Source: Acorus gramineus (Eukaryota; Streptophyta; Magnoliopsida; Acorales; Acoraceae). From it: a stretch of 64,000 nt of DNA. The notes under the pieces were generated by a model. The model saw only the letters and a program-made list of their open reading frames with translations. It was not told where the DNA came from and made no database searches. Made by a program: the position numbers and the translations under genes. This document shows, one piece after another, positions 46,685 through 59,558 of this stretch. How positions within the stretch are numbered: the first letter of the stretch is position 1; the number at the start of each line of letters is the position of its first letter. The stretch covers positions 17,417,278 to 17,481,277 of the forward strand of contig CM060855.1 of assembly GCA_030737835.1 (NCBI GenBank). The letters run 5' to 3'.

Positions 46685-46875
46685 ACCTACTACACTGAAG
46701 CTCCAAGCCAGTCCTCTGTCATACATGCAAGGTCAATGCAATTCACAGGGTATAATAAAAGCATATAACCTGTTAAAACCTGTTGCACTGAAAGTCCAGG
46801 TCAGTCATCTGTCATACATGCAGGGTTAATGCAATTCATAGTGTATAATAAAAGCATATAACATGTTCAAACCTG
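46685..46875 (+). repeat. ~105-bp direct duplication
   Basis: CTGTCATACATGCAAGGTCA with TATAATAAAAGCATATAACC recurs as CTGTCATACATGCAGGGTTA with TATAATAAAAGCATATAACA. Inside the MULE. Confidence 0.8.
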
Positions 46876-47811
46876 CTGCACTATCAATGTTAATATATAT
46901 GGATCCACCTGCATACTATCCAAGCATTCAATCCAATCATACAAACCTAACTTAGAATATAAGGGATAGAATATGACCTTATATAAGATGTCTTCATCCA
47001 TAGCTCTATATAAGGTGTCTTCATCCATAGCTCTATATACCAAACAAAAAACACAATTTTGGCTGATAAGAATTTTTTAGAATGAGAAAGTCCAGTACAT
47101 TCATATTGAACTTACACAAAAAAATTCAGAAAAATTAAAAAAATGAAATAAATGAAAATCCACAAATCACATAATCACATCCATGAAATAAACCTATTAT
47201 TTATTCAAAGTGTTTCACAACAGCAATCAAAACCCACTGTTCACATAAATGAAAGATGCTTGATCAAGCCAAAATCACATACGAAAAAACTCTTCCCAAT
47301 TCACAAATAATACAATGAAAAAAATTCAAATATAAATCAAAGGACCAGAAAATAGTGTGTACCAAATGAGGGGGGAGCTTCACGGGTTGGAGTGCTTGAC
47401 GGTGCTTGCAGAGGGTGGAGACGGTCGACGAGATCCACGACAACTTGGAGAGGTTTCTGGCTCTTGCAATGGTGGCAGGCGACGAGATCCACGACAACAC
47501 CAAAGGCCTCCTCTTATTCGAGCTCGGGATCAGACAATGACAACATAGATCGACAGATCCTCCAAAAAAAAAAAAAAAGGAACCCTAGATGAAGCAATAT
47601 GAGTGAAAGGGAAAGTTTACATAACTCAGACGCGGTAAAACAGAAAAATCCAATGTGGAGTTAAAGATTGGTTAAGTATTGGTTAACTTAACTGACAGAA
47701 GGGGGTAAATGGATTTTGAGTGTGTTTACAGGGGGTTATATGGATTTATCAAAAAGTCAGGGGGTTATATGGATATATGGAAGATTACAGGGGGTTATAT
47801 GAATTTTTCCC

Positions 47812-49125
47812 TTTTTTTTATTTGAGATTGTTTGAAATGTGGATATTAATGTCTCAATTATTTGTTTTTTTTTTTTTTTTTTTTGATTTAAAGGGATGAG
47901 CTTTTACATTTTCTTTGGGGTTGACTTTTGCATGATTATTTTATCTGATTATACAGAGAAAATGGAATGTTCTATAATTGGTTATTTACGTATATGTAAA
48001 TTGATATTATATTTCTGTATTTGTTATTACAATTTTGTAATTAAGCATTATATTGTAGTTTCTAGACTTATTCAAACATGCTCTATAATTCAAGTTGTTG
48101 ATTTATGAAAACCACTTTATTCGTGATTGTTGTAGTATTGTTGGAGCTCAAATTAACAATTATTAAATCGGCCTAGTAAGTTATGTTAAAGTTGTTACAT
48201 TGCATATATTTATCATGTTGTAGTTATTATTGTAGTTCATGTTTTGTATATGGTAGCATATGCTGACGGTTCATGATACGTAGTTTGTCTGAAATTCTTT
48301 AAATGATGGATTCAATTCTGTAATTGGTTATACACATTATGTAATTAGTAATTACCCTTATGTATGTTTTCATTACAATCACTAGTATATACTATAAAAA
48401 AATGTTTTTTTATGCAATGTCATCACTTATATATATTTTTATTTTTGTATGTTATGTAATCCTATATGTTGCTATATCTATCACATTATAATATTATCGA
48501 AGCTCTTTAACAATATGACAAATTTTTCTTTTATTTGAGTACATCTATTAATTAATATAACCAGTACACATTTCTGTAGCTGTATCAATATCTATGTAAA
48601 CTGATATATCTTATTAACTTTGAATGCATCATTAGGTGGACTCGGAAATGATTATTGGTCAGAGAGGTTGAGGAGCGTCTATTCAAGCCCCATGAAACCA
48701 AGTTGGTTGCCGAACACCTCAAGATGCGTGTCATTCAACAAAAGAGAAAGGAAGAGGGAATGAATCTGATGAAGGCAAGAGAAAAATGGTAGAGAAAAAA
48801 GAAATATGCGAAGAGAGGCAGGGATAGAAGATGCGAGAGGGACAAAAGACAAATAAAGAAGTGTCGGAGTGGATTGCTGGTGAAATCAAAACAAAACTCA
48901 TTAAACCAAAAAAAGTCCAATCATGTTTTAAAAATGGTTAAACCCACATATACAAAAAAATATTTACATTAAATGTTTGAATTACTATATTGTACGCCTA
49001 TAGTCTTTGCAAGGAGGAACATATGGTCTACATTGGGTCTGACCATGGCAAACATGTCTCCGAAATATTTTATGTAACTCTTGTGATGGACCTCCTTTTG
49101 TATAAGATATATACACATCAGATTA
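47812..49125 (+). other. AT-rich stretch with one exon-like segment
   Basis: Mostly AT-rich. Near 48665-48792 a charged open segment reads EVEERLFKPHETKLVAEHLK and ends MNLMKAREKW before TAG. It could be the last exon of a gene or a captured scrap. No upstream exon or family match was seen. Confidence 0.3.
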
Positions 49126-50310
49126 GTATAAAATTATAATGCTCAATCACATAAATATAATTATAACTTACATAATTGTATTAATAAATTGCATAAAATA
49201 CAATTTACATAACATAAACTTTAACTTAACATAACCAAAACTATGATTTACATAGCATAAATAATCTAATTATAAAGATTACTAAGGACATAAACTATCA
49301 ATTACAAAAACTACAAACATTACATATCGAATGTAACAACTAAAACTACCAAAATAATGCCCAATTACAATAGAAACTATCATTCACATAATGTAATGCC
49401 ACAACTAGAACACAATTACAGAAAAGACATAAATTTTAAATGCCCAAACTACAAAATTGAGATATACAATTTTATGGAATTAAACTAATGCTCAAATTAC
49501 AACACAATTACTTGCCCCTGCTTTTCTGTTCCCTTGTTTTTGTACCCATGCTGTTGGCACCTCACAACCACCTCACATTTTCCTACCACTTCTACCCGTC
49601 CCTCCCATTTCTCCCTTGGATTAGTACAAAACTGTCATGTTCAATCACAAAAATATAATTACAACTTAGAGAACTGTACTAATAAATTACAGAAATTACC
49701 ATTTACAGAACATAAACTACTATTTACATGACATAAATTATCATTTACAGAACTGAAACATATCCAATTACAAAGACTACCAAGAACTGAAATTATCAAT
49801 TACAAAAACTACTAACATTACATATCCAATGTAACAATTACAACATAACAACTAAAACTACCAATGTAATGCCCAATTATAATAGAAACTGTCATTCACA
49901 TAATGTAATACCGCAACTACAACACAGTTACATTAAAGACATCATGTAATGCCCAAACTACAAAATAGAGATATATCAGTTTATAGAATTCAACTAATGC
50001 CCAAACTACAACATAATTACATAATGTAATGCTCAATGTAACAATTACAACATAACAATTACTAATGTAATACCATCTATCATTCACATAACAATTACAA
50101 CATAATTACATAATGTAATGCTCAATGTAACAACTAGAATCAATACCCAACTACAAAATTAAACTAATCATTTACAGATATGTAAAAGATAGAGATTTAC
50201 ACAAATTTATATAAATGTAATAATCATGTACAAATATAAAATGCCTAATTACAAAAACTTGATAAACATTCACATAACAACACTTAACAAAATAGAATGT
50301 AAAGCAAACC
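49126..50310 (-). repeat. Degenerate repeats rich in TTACAxAAxTAxAA
   Basis: Imperfect repeats of phrases such as AATGCCCAATTACAATAGAA, CATTCACATAATGTAATGC and TACAACATAACAAxTA. The reversed phrases occur at 62.55-62.9 kb (TTGTAATTGGGTATTACATT), so both are parts of one dispersed repeat family. No gene. Confidence 0.65.
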
Positions 50311-50535
50311 AAGGAGTATAAACCTTGAACAACAAAGTATATTAGTTACCCTCTCTCAAAGTTTTTCTAAATCATCCTCAAATGACATACACTCATCAAA
50401 GAATGAACATCAACAGAAACTGATTCAAGTGGCATTGACAAATTATGTAAAGCAAATCGAGGAGCATAAACCCTGATAAGAAAATATATTAGTTTCTCTC
50501 TCTCATAAATTTTCTAAGCTATCCTCAAATATGAA
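50311..50535. repeat. ~145-bp direct duplication
   Basis: AGTATATTAGTTACCCTCTC followed by ATCATCCTCAAAT recurs as AAATATATTAGTTTCTCTCT followed by CTATCCTCAAAT. Noncoding. Confidence 0.65.
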
Positions 50536-51540
50536 CTCCTTTGCTATCTTCAACTCTCATTCAAGTTGATTCTATTGAATGATTGATCTAAACTCAATGA
50601 TCAATTCCATATATCATCTACTTATTAAAAAAAAAAAGACCCCAAGTTAATCAACACACATTTTAAGATTAATAGAACCCAAAAGAAAATGAAATTAAAA
50701 CAGGACAGGATTTTTTAGGATAATAGGAAATGGGTTCTCCGAATTTCTTTGATTTTTTAATCGGTGCATATTTCCATTGGTTTAATGATAGTTTGGAAGT
50801 TGTTTTAGTGTTCAATATCAACTTGTGGGAACTTTATTTTTGGAAGGTCAAATTCGTGGTTTCGTGCTTATTGAGTTCTGTTTTTTTGTTTTATGTTTGA
50901 AATTGACAGTCTAAAAGGTTGTGGAGAAGAATCTTTTTTTTTTCAATCAGGTACTTTTGTTATTTTTTTATGTTCATTTGAGGGGCATTCCATGTTACCA
51001 TAGCTTGAATTTGTATGGTGAGAATGAGATTTACTTTCTTAATCACATTATAAAGCAAATAATAATATGATGATATGATAGATTGGGAATGATCTTGGTC
51101 TATTAATTATTTAGATTGTTGTAAAGTATATTATAATGGTCATAGTTTTGTAATATTCCTCAGGATATGTGTAGTAACCTGATGAAATTTGCATCTACTA
51201 ATTAATTTTATAGTATTTTTTTTAATTTGATAAATGAGGTGCAGTGGTGAATTTAGTGAAGATATCTAATGGATCATGCTATATATTATTTTTTAGACAT
51301 CTTTGTAGTTGTGCTTGATAATGATGCTTACGAAATGGCAACAGTGACCAGGGCAAGCTAATGGATTTTTTGATAGTATGAGAATTCTTTGATGTGCTTT
51401 GAGATTTTTTTTTTCTTTGTGCGTCCTCTTATTTACACAATCTAGTTTATATTTCTAGATTGATTATGAGAATAAAAATGGACCTAACCGTAGGTTGTTC
51501 AACTACTCACTGATCTGAATCTTGTTGTGACAAAATGATT
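50536..51540. other. AT-rich stretch without a gene
   Basis: Nothing recognised beyond homopolymer runs. Confidence 0.5.
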
Positions 51541-51790
51541 AGTTCCTCCCTTCTTCATATTTTACAGGGACTAATCACTAAATAATATAGTTTGCAGGGA
51601 CTGATCACTAAATAACATAGTTTATAGGGACTTAAAAATAAAATCACATTTCACAAATTAACGGTGTATGGACGGACGTTTGACGGAGGGACTAAAAATC
51701 AAATAGGCGGTTGAATATGAGGACTAAAAAAGAAATATGAAGAAGTAAGAAACCGATCCCTAAATAGACAAGTTTACATGGACTTAAAAT
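51541..51790. mobile_element. MITE related to the fold-back element at 43.6 kb
   Basis: Shares CTTCTTCATATTTTAC, AGGGACTAATCACTAAATAA, ATAGGGACTTAAAAATAAA, GAGGACTAAAAAAGAAATAT and CGATCCCTAAATAGACAAGT with it. Ends are less clear. Confidence 0.6.
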
Positions 51791-52270
51791 TAAAAAAAAA
51801 AAAAAAGAAGAAGAAGGATGTTTTTGCTGAAAGTGTTATAGAAACTTATTCTGAACCCTAACAAGGTATGATGAGGCCAACTACGGTGACAATTCAATTC
51901 TAAAGAGATTATTTTGTAGTTTTTTATTTTTTGTTATTATTTGTTTAATGAACTTATTTTTTGAATAGTGTGTATCACAGACAAACCATGCATTGATGAT
52001 GGGATGATCGAGTATCTTTAACTATTTCAACTCTAAGTGCAAGTAACATCTCTTGATGAAATGGTAAGCCATCACCTTTTTATAATGAAAAGGGGTCGAG
52101 CCCAAAGATACAAAGCGAGAACAAACAAGCAAACCAAAAGAGGAAAGAGGTGCTTTTACTGTAGACGAGAGATCTACAGTAAGAACCTCTCCAAACATAA
52201 GAAACTACTCCTGGATACAAAGACGACCATTTGTAAGGGAGACCGCACTCGCTCCCACGCAGAATCTACC

Positions 52271-53500
52271 CTAGTCCCGAATGCATCTAAGAGATAATTC
52301 ACAAATGTTTTCTACGTATGGCGTGCATCCCCTAAACAACGTAGCATTGCGTTCCCTCCATATCGACCACACCACCGTCGGGACAAAACATTGAGAAACT
52401 TTTCCCTGACAACTCCTATCACCTCGACCTCGTAGTCGCTTCCCCGCCCTCAACATATCTTCAATAGACATGAAGGAGGACGCCATACCTGTCTTGCGAC
52501 CCAGCCAGCTCCAGACCTCACGAACTAGGAGACAAGTAACAAAGAGGTGCGAAATCGATTCATCCGCCTCACCACAAAAAACACACCGAGGATCTTGGTT
52601 TTCCACCAACTGAGCCCTTTTGTCTTTTGTTACGAGCTTTCCCAAATACAGAAGCAAAAGAAACGCTTTAACTTTAAGAGGGAATTTGCCACCCCAAATC
52701 TCCCTATGCTTTGGAGCCGTCTGTACTGACACAGCAAGGTCCTGGCGAAGCCACTTGTAATAGCTGTGAATGCAGAACCCTTCGCACGGTTTGGGAATCC
52801 AAATCAACACATCCGGCCGATCCAGAAAAAGAGAAGTACCCTGTAGTACCTCGAGCAATGAAACAAACGTATCAGCCTCTGCTCCTCTCAAGTTGCGCCA
52901 CACCACAACGTCCCAAAAATCAGAGTCTCTCAGAGTGGCCCAGAACTCTTGAATTACCCCCACCTTATTCACAGCCAAGCGAAACACCCTTGGAAATCTA
53001 GACATGAGGGTAGAATCTCCCAACCACACATCTTGCCAAAATCTCACTACCGCGCCCGAGCTGACCTCCCAACGAATTGCCTCCGAAAAAATTTCAAAAC
53101 AAGATAGCATACCACACCAGATCCTAGAGAGCCTCGCTGATCTTCTCAGAAACCGGTCATGATGGATGTCTGGGCGGCAATAGCTCTCCCTAACCAGCTT
53201 ACGCCACAATAGATCCGGGAAAGAAAGCAAACACCAAAGCCATTTACAAAAGAGGGCCCTGTTCATGTCATCAAGGTTGATCAACCCTGCACCACCTTTT
53301 CGCTTCTCCGAGCACACCACCTCCCATCTAGCCAAATGGGGTATGTGCCTTGCATCATCGGGCCCTTTCCATAGGAACTGACGTCGAATCCCATTAAGCT
53401 TGTTGAGGATACCCTTGGGGATCTTAAATAGAGAGAGAAAATATATAGGAATATTAAAAAGGACTACTTGTTTCAATATGAGTTTACCCCCGAGGCTCAA
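52271..53500 (-). pseudogene. LINE ORF2 C-terminal part (RT thumb and zf-RVT)
   Basis: The longest surviving LINE frame, 409 codons. The Cys/His cluster CVFCGEADESISHLFVTC is the zf-RVT signature found in plant LINE ORF2. It is a remnant, without its own start. Confidence 0.85.
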
Positions 53501-54434
53501 CAGCCATCCCTTCTACCCCCCTAAGCGCCTCTTGAACCGACTTACCAGTGGCAACCAATCAGCATTAGACAGCCGCCCCACATGGAGAGGGAGACCTAGA
53601 TGAAAAAAAGGAAAGGACTGCACCACACACCCCAAATGGCAGCAAAACGGCTGGTCTCCGATGGGTCAAGGTTTTTCCAATCAAGGAGCTCTTGGAGTAA
53701 TTGATCTTCAGCCCCGATAATAGTTCATAGCACCAATCAAGGATCACATACTCATTGGCGGCGCTACAGACGATGCTGTCTTCTGCATACTGAACATGCG
53801 AGATAGGAGTGTCATTGGGAACACATCGGAGACCCACCACCAACCCCCCCTTCTTCGGCCATCTTCATCAATCGGCTGAAAGCATTGACTACAATAACGA
53901 ATAGAAGAGGTGAAAGGGGGTCCCCTTACCTAAGCCCTTTGTTGATGCGGAAGAAGCCACAAGGATTCCCATTAACCAATACTGATACTTTGGCCAACAA
54001 AACACAAGCCCTCACCATCCGGATCCGGATCCAATTGGGTTCAAACCCATGACAACTAAGCAAGTGGAATAGGGAATCCTAGTTAACATTGTTGTAGGAT
54101 TTCGCAAAGTCAAGCTTGATCATCACCCCTTCCCTTTTATCTTTTTGAGTTGCCGTGATGCATTCTTGGAAAGTCATAAACCCATCCTGGAGGAGGCGTC
54201 CTGGTATGAAGGCAGATTGAAAATCTTCCACCAGGAACCCAACCACTGCTTTAAGCCTGTTCGCCAGAAGCTTAGCAATGATTTTATAACAGGCATTCAC
54301 GAGGCTGATGGGCCTGTCATCACCTATCTCCTTTGCGCCCACCCTTTTCGGGATCGAAGAGAGGAGCATCGCATTCATTTTACCAATGCTGGCTGAAGAG
54401 ATGAAGAACCAGGTCATATCCAACACATTCTCCT

Positions 54435-55484
54435 TCACCAACTACCAAAATTCCAGGAAGAAGCGCAACCCAAAGCCGTCCAGACCAGGGGCCTTGTCAG
54501 CCTGAACACCACAGCTTTTACTTCCTCTTCCATAAAATCTGCTTCCAGACTACCCAGGCAATGGTCTGATAGTCTTCGCAAGTCCTCATCCACCCATAAG
54601 GGACTCCAGCCCCTATGACGCCCAAAGTCTTGGGTGAAGTGGGACACTAAGGCACCCTCTATGTTTTGTGGCAGCATCAGCTCTCTGTTATCAACCTTCA
54701 GACTTGCTATCTTGTTGACCCTGTATCTCTGGTTAGCAATTTTGTGGAAGAGCTTAGTGTTCGCGTCACCTTCTTTAAGCCAAATCGCCCTTGATCTTTG
54801 CCACCATTCCATTTCCTCTATCCTAATAATCTCCAGCCAAGAGCACTTCAAACGACCGCGAGACTCCCTGTCCTCCTCTGTAAGAAAGCCCGCCTCCTCC
54901 CAAGCATCCAAGAGAGACAACTGCGATTCGATCTCCCATTTCTGAGCCCTTCTGCGAATCCTTTCCTGCCTGTTCCAACTCTTTAAACACAGCTTCAGCC
55001 TTTTGAGTTTAAACACAAGCTTGGCTGCTCCCATTAATTTGGGAACCACTCTCCGCCATGAGGAATTCACCAAATCCACAAAACCATGACAAAGAAGCCA
55101 CCAGTTTTCAAAACGAAAGTGCACAGGCTTACAAAACTCTCTACCAGCCTCCAACAACAGAGGTGAACGATCCGAACAAATATGTGGCAAGCTGCGCAAG
55201 GAACAAGCCAGAAATGTCTTCTCCCACTCCGAATCAATGAAGACCCGATCGAGCCTTGCCAAAGACGGTGTCTCCCTGAGTTTACTCCATGTAAAGGATT
55301 GGTTAGAGATGTCCAAGTCGAGCAACCCTTCAGAAGCCACCCAATCCGCAAAAGCCACCATAGATGGGGTGATCGACCCACCGCTGTTTCGATCCTCCAG
55401 ATACCTCGTGATGTTGAAATCACCAAGCAAACACCACGGCAGGGACCAAGTCTGTCTGACAGCACTCAGCTCCTCCAATAGCAC
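54435..55484 (-). pseudogene. LINE ORF2 endonuclease C-terminal part
   Basis: Contains GDFNITRYLEDR and LDRVFIDSEWE of the apurinic-type endonuclease fold, then a long helical linker (WWQRSRAIWLKEGDANTKLF) that precedes RT in plant L1s. The catalytic His motif reads SDRSP, with Arg in place of His. Confidence 0.85.
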
Positions 55485-56018
55485 TCTCCTTGCCGCTTAC
55501 TCCTGCGGCCCATACACAGACAAGCACACCCACAGCCAACCTGAGGCCAAGTTTTCCAGAGCCACGGACACCGAGTGCACGTACTCTAGCATTCCAACAT
55601 ATGAGAATCCCTCCCAATGCACCAATAGTCGGATTAAAGACAAACTCGGAAAGATTACCACCCCCAATAGCACTTATATCCCCTAGCGAGAAGCTCGCCA
55701 TCTTCATTTCCTGAATACAAATAATATCAATGCCATGCGCAAAAATAAGATCCTTGATTGCTGCTTTCTTCCACCCATCATTCAACCCTCTGATATTCCA
55801 ACTAAGGCTTCTAAACATGAACAACCAATATTAACCCAGCCTCCTCAACCCCCCCAAAATTGCGGTCAATCGTTACCACTCCAACCCACCCTCCAACATA
55901 GACTCACTGTCCTCAGCAATAGTGTCCTCTGAGGTATTACAAATGATTTTTATTTTTTATTCATAATATCTCTGTTTTTGCAGTAATCTGATTTTTTTTA
56001 TTACTATTACTATTGCAG

Positions 56019-56099
56019 GTTATATTCTACTATCCAAAGCATCCAATGACAACAAAGGAATTGGTGGCGACTCAGCTGTTAGTTTTGACTTCGACCCAG
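56019..56099 (+). other. Orphan exon candidate, 81 nt
   Basis: Flanked by TATTGCAG and GTTAAT. Two frames are fully open: GYILLSKASNDNKGIGGDSA... (27 codons) and VIFYYPKHPMTTKELVATQ.... The length is a multiple of three. The product is not recognised and no partner exon was found nearby; the LINE next door may interrupt the host gene. Confidence 0.3.
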
Positions 56100-56329
56100 G
56101 TTAATTTTTTAAAATTTTAAAATCTGATTTGGTAAACATATAATTTAAAACATTAATATCAGCTAGCTTCATAGAAAAAGATAAATATTTTGATTAAATT
56201 AATGAATTAATGAACATTATGTTTTTTTTATATTTGAAGTCATAATTATAAAGATGTTATTGTAACTAAATTATTTGATATGAATACTACGTTAGACTTT
56301 ATCTATATACATTTGCACAAACATAGGCG

Positions 56330-57385
56330 GAATTAGTAGTAGGCTTGGACGGGCTGTAGGCCGCCTCAAAATTTTGATTTTTTTTTTTTAAAATATGCCC
56401 CAATCTGAGACTCCTGAATAAAAATCTCAATCCAACCCAGCCCAATCCAACCAGACAACATGGAAATCCATGCCCAATTTCCCAAATACAACACTAATCA
56501 TACAAAAAAAAAAAAACTTTGATTGAAACCTAAAAACCCTTTCCTTCCTTCCACCATTCTGCTGCAAGCCTGAGCTAAGCCGCTGACGGACGGCGATCGG
56601 GCGAATAGGCGATGACGAGGAGGACCACGGAAGTAGGTGCGAATTGTTTTCTCTGTTGATCCCTCTTTTTCTCCCTTGTCTGGTTGTCCTTGGTGGACGT
56701 TGACCATGTTTTATTTAGAACTCTGTTTTGTTTATTGAATTATTGCGGTTTTATAAAGCTGGACTGCCTAGACAGCCCTGTAGCCTGTAGGTCCTTGTGG
56801 GGACTGTGGAGCAATGGTTTATTATTTATATAATATAATATTATTTGAATAGTTGATATTTAGATTTTTAAGTCTATGTTTTTCTGCTTCTAGTTCGTAC
56901 TAGAATTGTAGAATGGTTTTTTTAGATTAAAAAAATTCATGTCAAAGATTAGTTACAACAAGAAAGTCAAATATTTATACTTTAATTGATAAATTGATTC
57001 GTCTTGTGTTGACTCTTCATGTTTCTATGTCAACTACAGAATGTATATTTTCAACTGTGAAGCTTGTTGAAACAACACACGAAGATGAGTGATGATTTTC
57101 TTATAGATTCTATGATTATCTACATTGAAAAAAAAATTTGCTGAAAATATTGACTCAGATTCAATGATAGATTATTTCTATTATTCGAATGACCGTCGGG
57201 CACAACTTCAATAATGTATTCTCGAAAAAAAAAATTGATCTTTTGTTTTATTTTGAATTTTTTACTTATGCACGGCAAAAATTATTAGATATGACTTATG
57301 AACTCATTTAGTTTATATTAAATTGAAATTGTTTATTAGATTTTAAATTCATGTTATAAAATCCTGGTTTTGCCCTTGGTACTTG
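56330..57385 (+). mobile_element. hAT-derived fragment, left arm of a large inverted repeat
   Basis: Contains TTECIFSTVKLVETTHEDE and, in the next frame, MSDDFLIDSMIIYIEKK near 57020-57140. These resemble the C-terminal dimerisation region of plant hAT (TTF/ZMYM1-like) transposases (ERxFSxMKxVKTRLR, DDFLxDSxxVYIE). It is frameshifted and fragmentary. The same sequence lies in reverse at 60.0-61.25 kb. Confidence 0.65.
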
Positions 57386-57734
57386 GGCCCTAAGGGACAT
57401 CTCAATTTTGTGAAGAGTGCTGTTACGGTTAGTTTTTTCTCAGTCCAAAACACAGACCTACATAACTCGTTGTAGATTCATTGAAGCATATATCTTATTA
57501 GATGATTTATATACCTACTAAATTTTTCTTACACTTATTAAAAATGGGTTCATTCAACTCGAAATGGAGCAATATGCATTTTTTGTCAAAGCATATACCT
57601 CACGAGATGAAGTTTATTATTTTTAAAAGAATAATAAAAACATGTGAGGTTTGAGTTTTAGTTAGTGAATGTGACTAAGTGTATCATTTTTCTTTTGTGA
57701 GTGGGGAAAGACTAAGTGGGGGGGTAGTCGATAC

Positions 57735-58020
57735 AGACTTTGATGGATTTCTGTGGACATTATTTAAGTGATGGACTTTTGTAGACTTTGCAGACTTTTG
57801 CAGACTTTCACAAATTGACTCTTATGGACTTTCACAGACTTTTGCAGACTTTCACAACCTGACTCTCATGGACTTTCACTTACTTTCACAGACATTTGCA
57901 GACTTTCACATATTGACTCTTATGAATTTTTATGGATTTTCATAGACTTTCACAGACTTTTGTAGACTTTCACAAATCACTCTCATAGACTTTTACAGAC
58001 TTTCAGAGATTGACTCTTTT
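57735..58020 (+). repeat. Degenerate repeat of CAGACTTTCACAGACTTTTG
   Basis: About a dozen CAGACTTT/GGACTTTC-type units at 11-22 bp spacing. Subterminal position within the element. Confidence 0.8.
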
Positions 58021-59110
58021 CACATGTCGATTTCTATTAATAAACACAAAAATATTTTTAGAATTTTAAAATATATAATGGACCACCAAACAGAAAGTAT
58101 CATAAACATGTATAATGTACCGTATATATCAACACAAGAACAATATGCTTCAATTTGAAAAAAAAATAGTGGATGATATAGGTATATATTATATATTATA
58201 CACAGTATTAAAAAATAATCTATTGCAACAAAAGCAAATCCATAATTCTTAGATATTAGTTAAATATATGAGTAGATATCAATATTTCGTGCATATTCAC
58301 ATTCATAAAAAATTCTTCTTCATTAAAAACAATCAATCTAATAAAATAACAAAGAGAAAAAAAATACATTCTATTGAGAAAAATTCACAATGAGCCAACT
58401 TTTTTTTGGAGAGAAAAAATCATAAGGTTTTATAGAGGGGAGGGATGAGTTTTTAATTAGGAAGATAATAAAATAAGGAAATATATATATTATATAAAAA
58501 TTATATATTAGATCTCTTCAAATATAATGAAATAAAATCATAAATTATATTACTTAAAATAAAATAAAATAAAAGTAGTCATTATATTACTTTAAATAAA
58601 AAATAAAATAAAAGCAATCAGTATATTTTATATATGTAAATATATCTTTTTACTTTTATATATGTTTAAACATTATAAAAAATATATATATGCATCTATA
58701 TTGTACAATAATATAAACATCTTCAAGGAAAATCAAATCAAACATTATATATATAATGAAATATATGATAAATCTATATTTTAAAAAATAATTGGGGATG
58801 ATCTAGGCATATATAATATAATCTACCATTCTCATATATTCATCAAACATATGAGTTGATATGAATATTTTCATACATATGAACATTCATAAAAAAAAAA
58901 AAAGATGATAAATAAAGAAAAAAAATGTGAATAAAAATATGAAAGACATGTGATAAAAATCATAAAGTAGATTTGTTAAAAGAAAAAAAGAAGAAATATT
59001 CACAATGCTAGAATAAAAGTCCATGAGAATCTCATCCATTTTGGTAGGATTTTGAAATGACTTTTTCCTTTATATTTCTCTCTTTAAATTCCACAAGAAT
59101 CCATCACTTA
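58021..59110. other. AT-rich core of the element
   Basis: Long AT stretches, no gene. Confidence 0.5.
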
Positions 59111-59180
59111 TGAAAGTCTTCACAAATCCTGTTTAAATTGAATAACACATGACAAAATGTCTACTATGAGGAGTGTCAAT

Positions 59181-59558
59181 CGAATAACGCTAGACTTTTT
59201 GTCCATGAAATAATGTCTTAATTGAATAACACTGGACTTTATGTCCACGAAATAATGTCTTAATTGAATAACGCTAGACTTTATGTCCACGAAATAATGT
59301 CTCAATCGAATAACGCTGAACTTTTTGTCAACGAAATAATGTCTTAATCGAATAACGCTGGACTTTATGTCTACGAAATAATGTCTCAATCGAATAACGC
59401 TGGACTTTTTGTCTATGAAATAATGTCTCAATCGAATAACGCTGGACTTTATGTTCACGAAATAATGTCTCAATCGAATAACGCTGGACGTTTTGTTTAT
59501 GAAATAATGTCTCAATCAAATAACGCTGGACTTTTTGTCTACGAATCAAAGTCCTGAT
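59181..59558. repeat. 42-bp minisatellite, nine copies
   Basis: Units start CGAATAACGCTGGACTTT or a variant at 59181, 59223, 59265, 59307, 59349, 59391, 59433, 59475 and 59517. A length of 42 is a multiple of three, so minus-strand frames stay open (RHYFVDIKSSVIR repeats). This is a by-product and not a gene. Confidence 0.93.

Larger units (their letters stand above)
44529..47811. mobile_element. 3,283-bp MULE-type element with repeat-built terminal inverted repeats
   Basis: The left end 44529-44643 and right end 47697-47811 are near-perfect inverted copies. Each consists of three to four direct units of the form ATCCATATAACCCCCTGTAA at ~30-bp spacing. Flanks both read TTTTTTTTAT, a 10-bp target duplication, although partly ambiguous because of the T-run. 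No transposase is present. The interior carries a GRF zinc-finger gene scrap and several short repeats, which suits a gene-capturing non-autonomous MULE. Confidence 0.88.
52060..55940 (-). mobile_element. Degraded L1-clade LINE (endonuclease, RT, zf-RVT)
   Basis: Reading on the minus strand: endonuclease N-terminus from 55824 (FRSLSWNIRGLND, then IICIQEMKM); a frameshift near 55490; endonuclease C-terminus (CLLGDFNITRYLE; SDRSPLLLE); reverse transcriptase with DDRPISLVNACYKIIAKLL, FQSAFIPGRLLQDG and KLDFAKSYNNV near 54090-54320; a gap and frameshifts; the catalytic box as HVQYAEDSIVC near 53785; KINYSKSSLIGK; then a long frame 53500-52271 (SLGGKLILKQVVLFNIP ... FPLKVKAFLLLLYLGKL ... DPRCVFCGEADESISHLFV, the zf-RVT domain). 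ORF1 is missing or unrecognised. The endonuclease His of SDHSP is Arg and the RT box YADD is YAED, so it is inactive even apart from the frameshifts. Confidence 0.88.
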
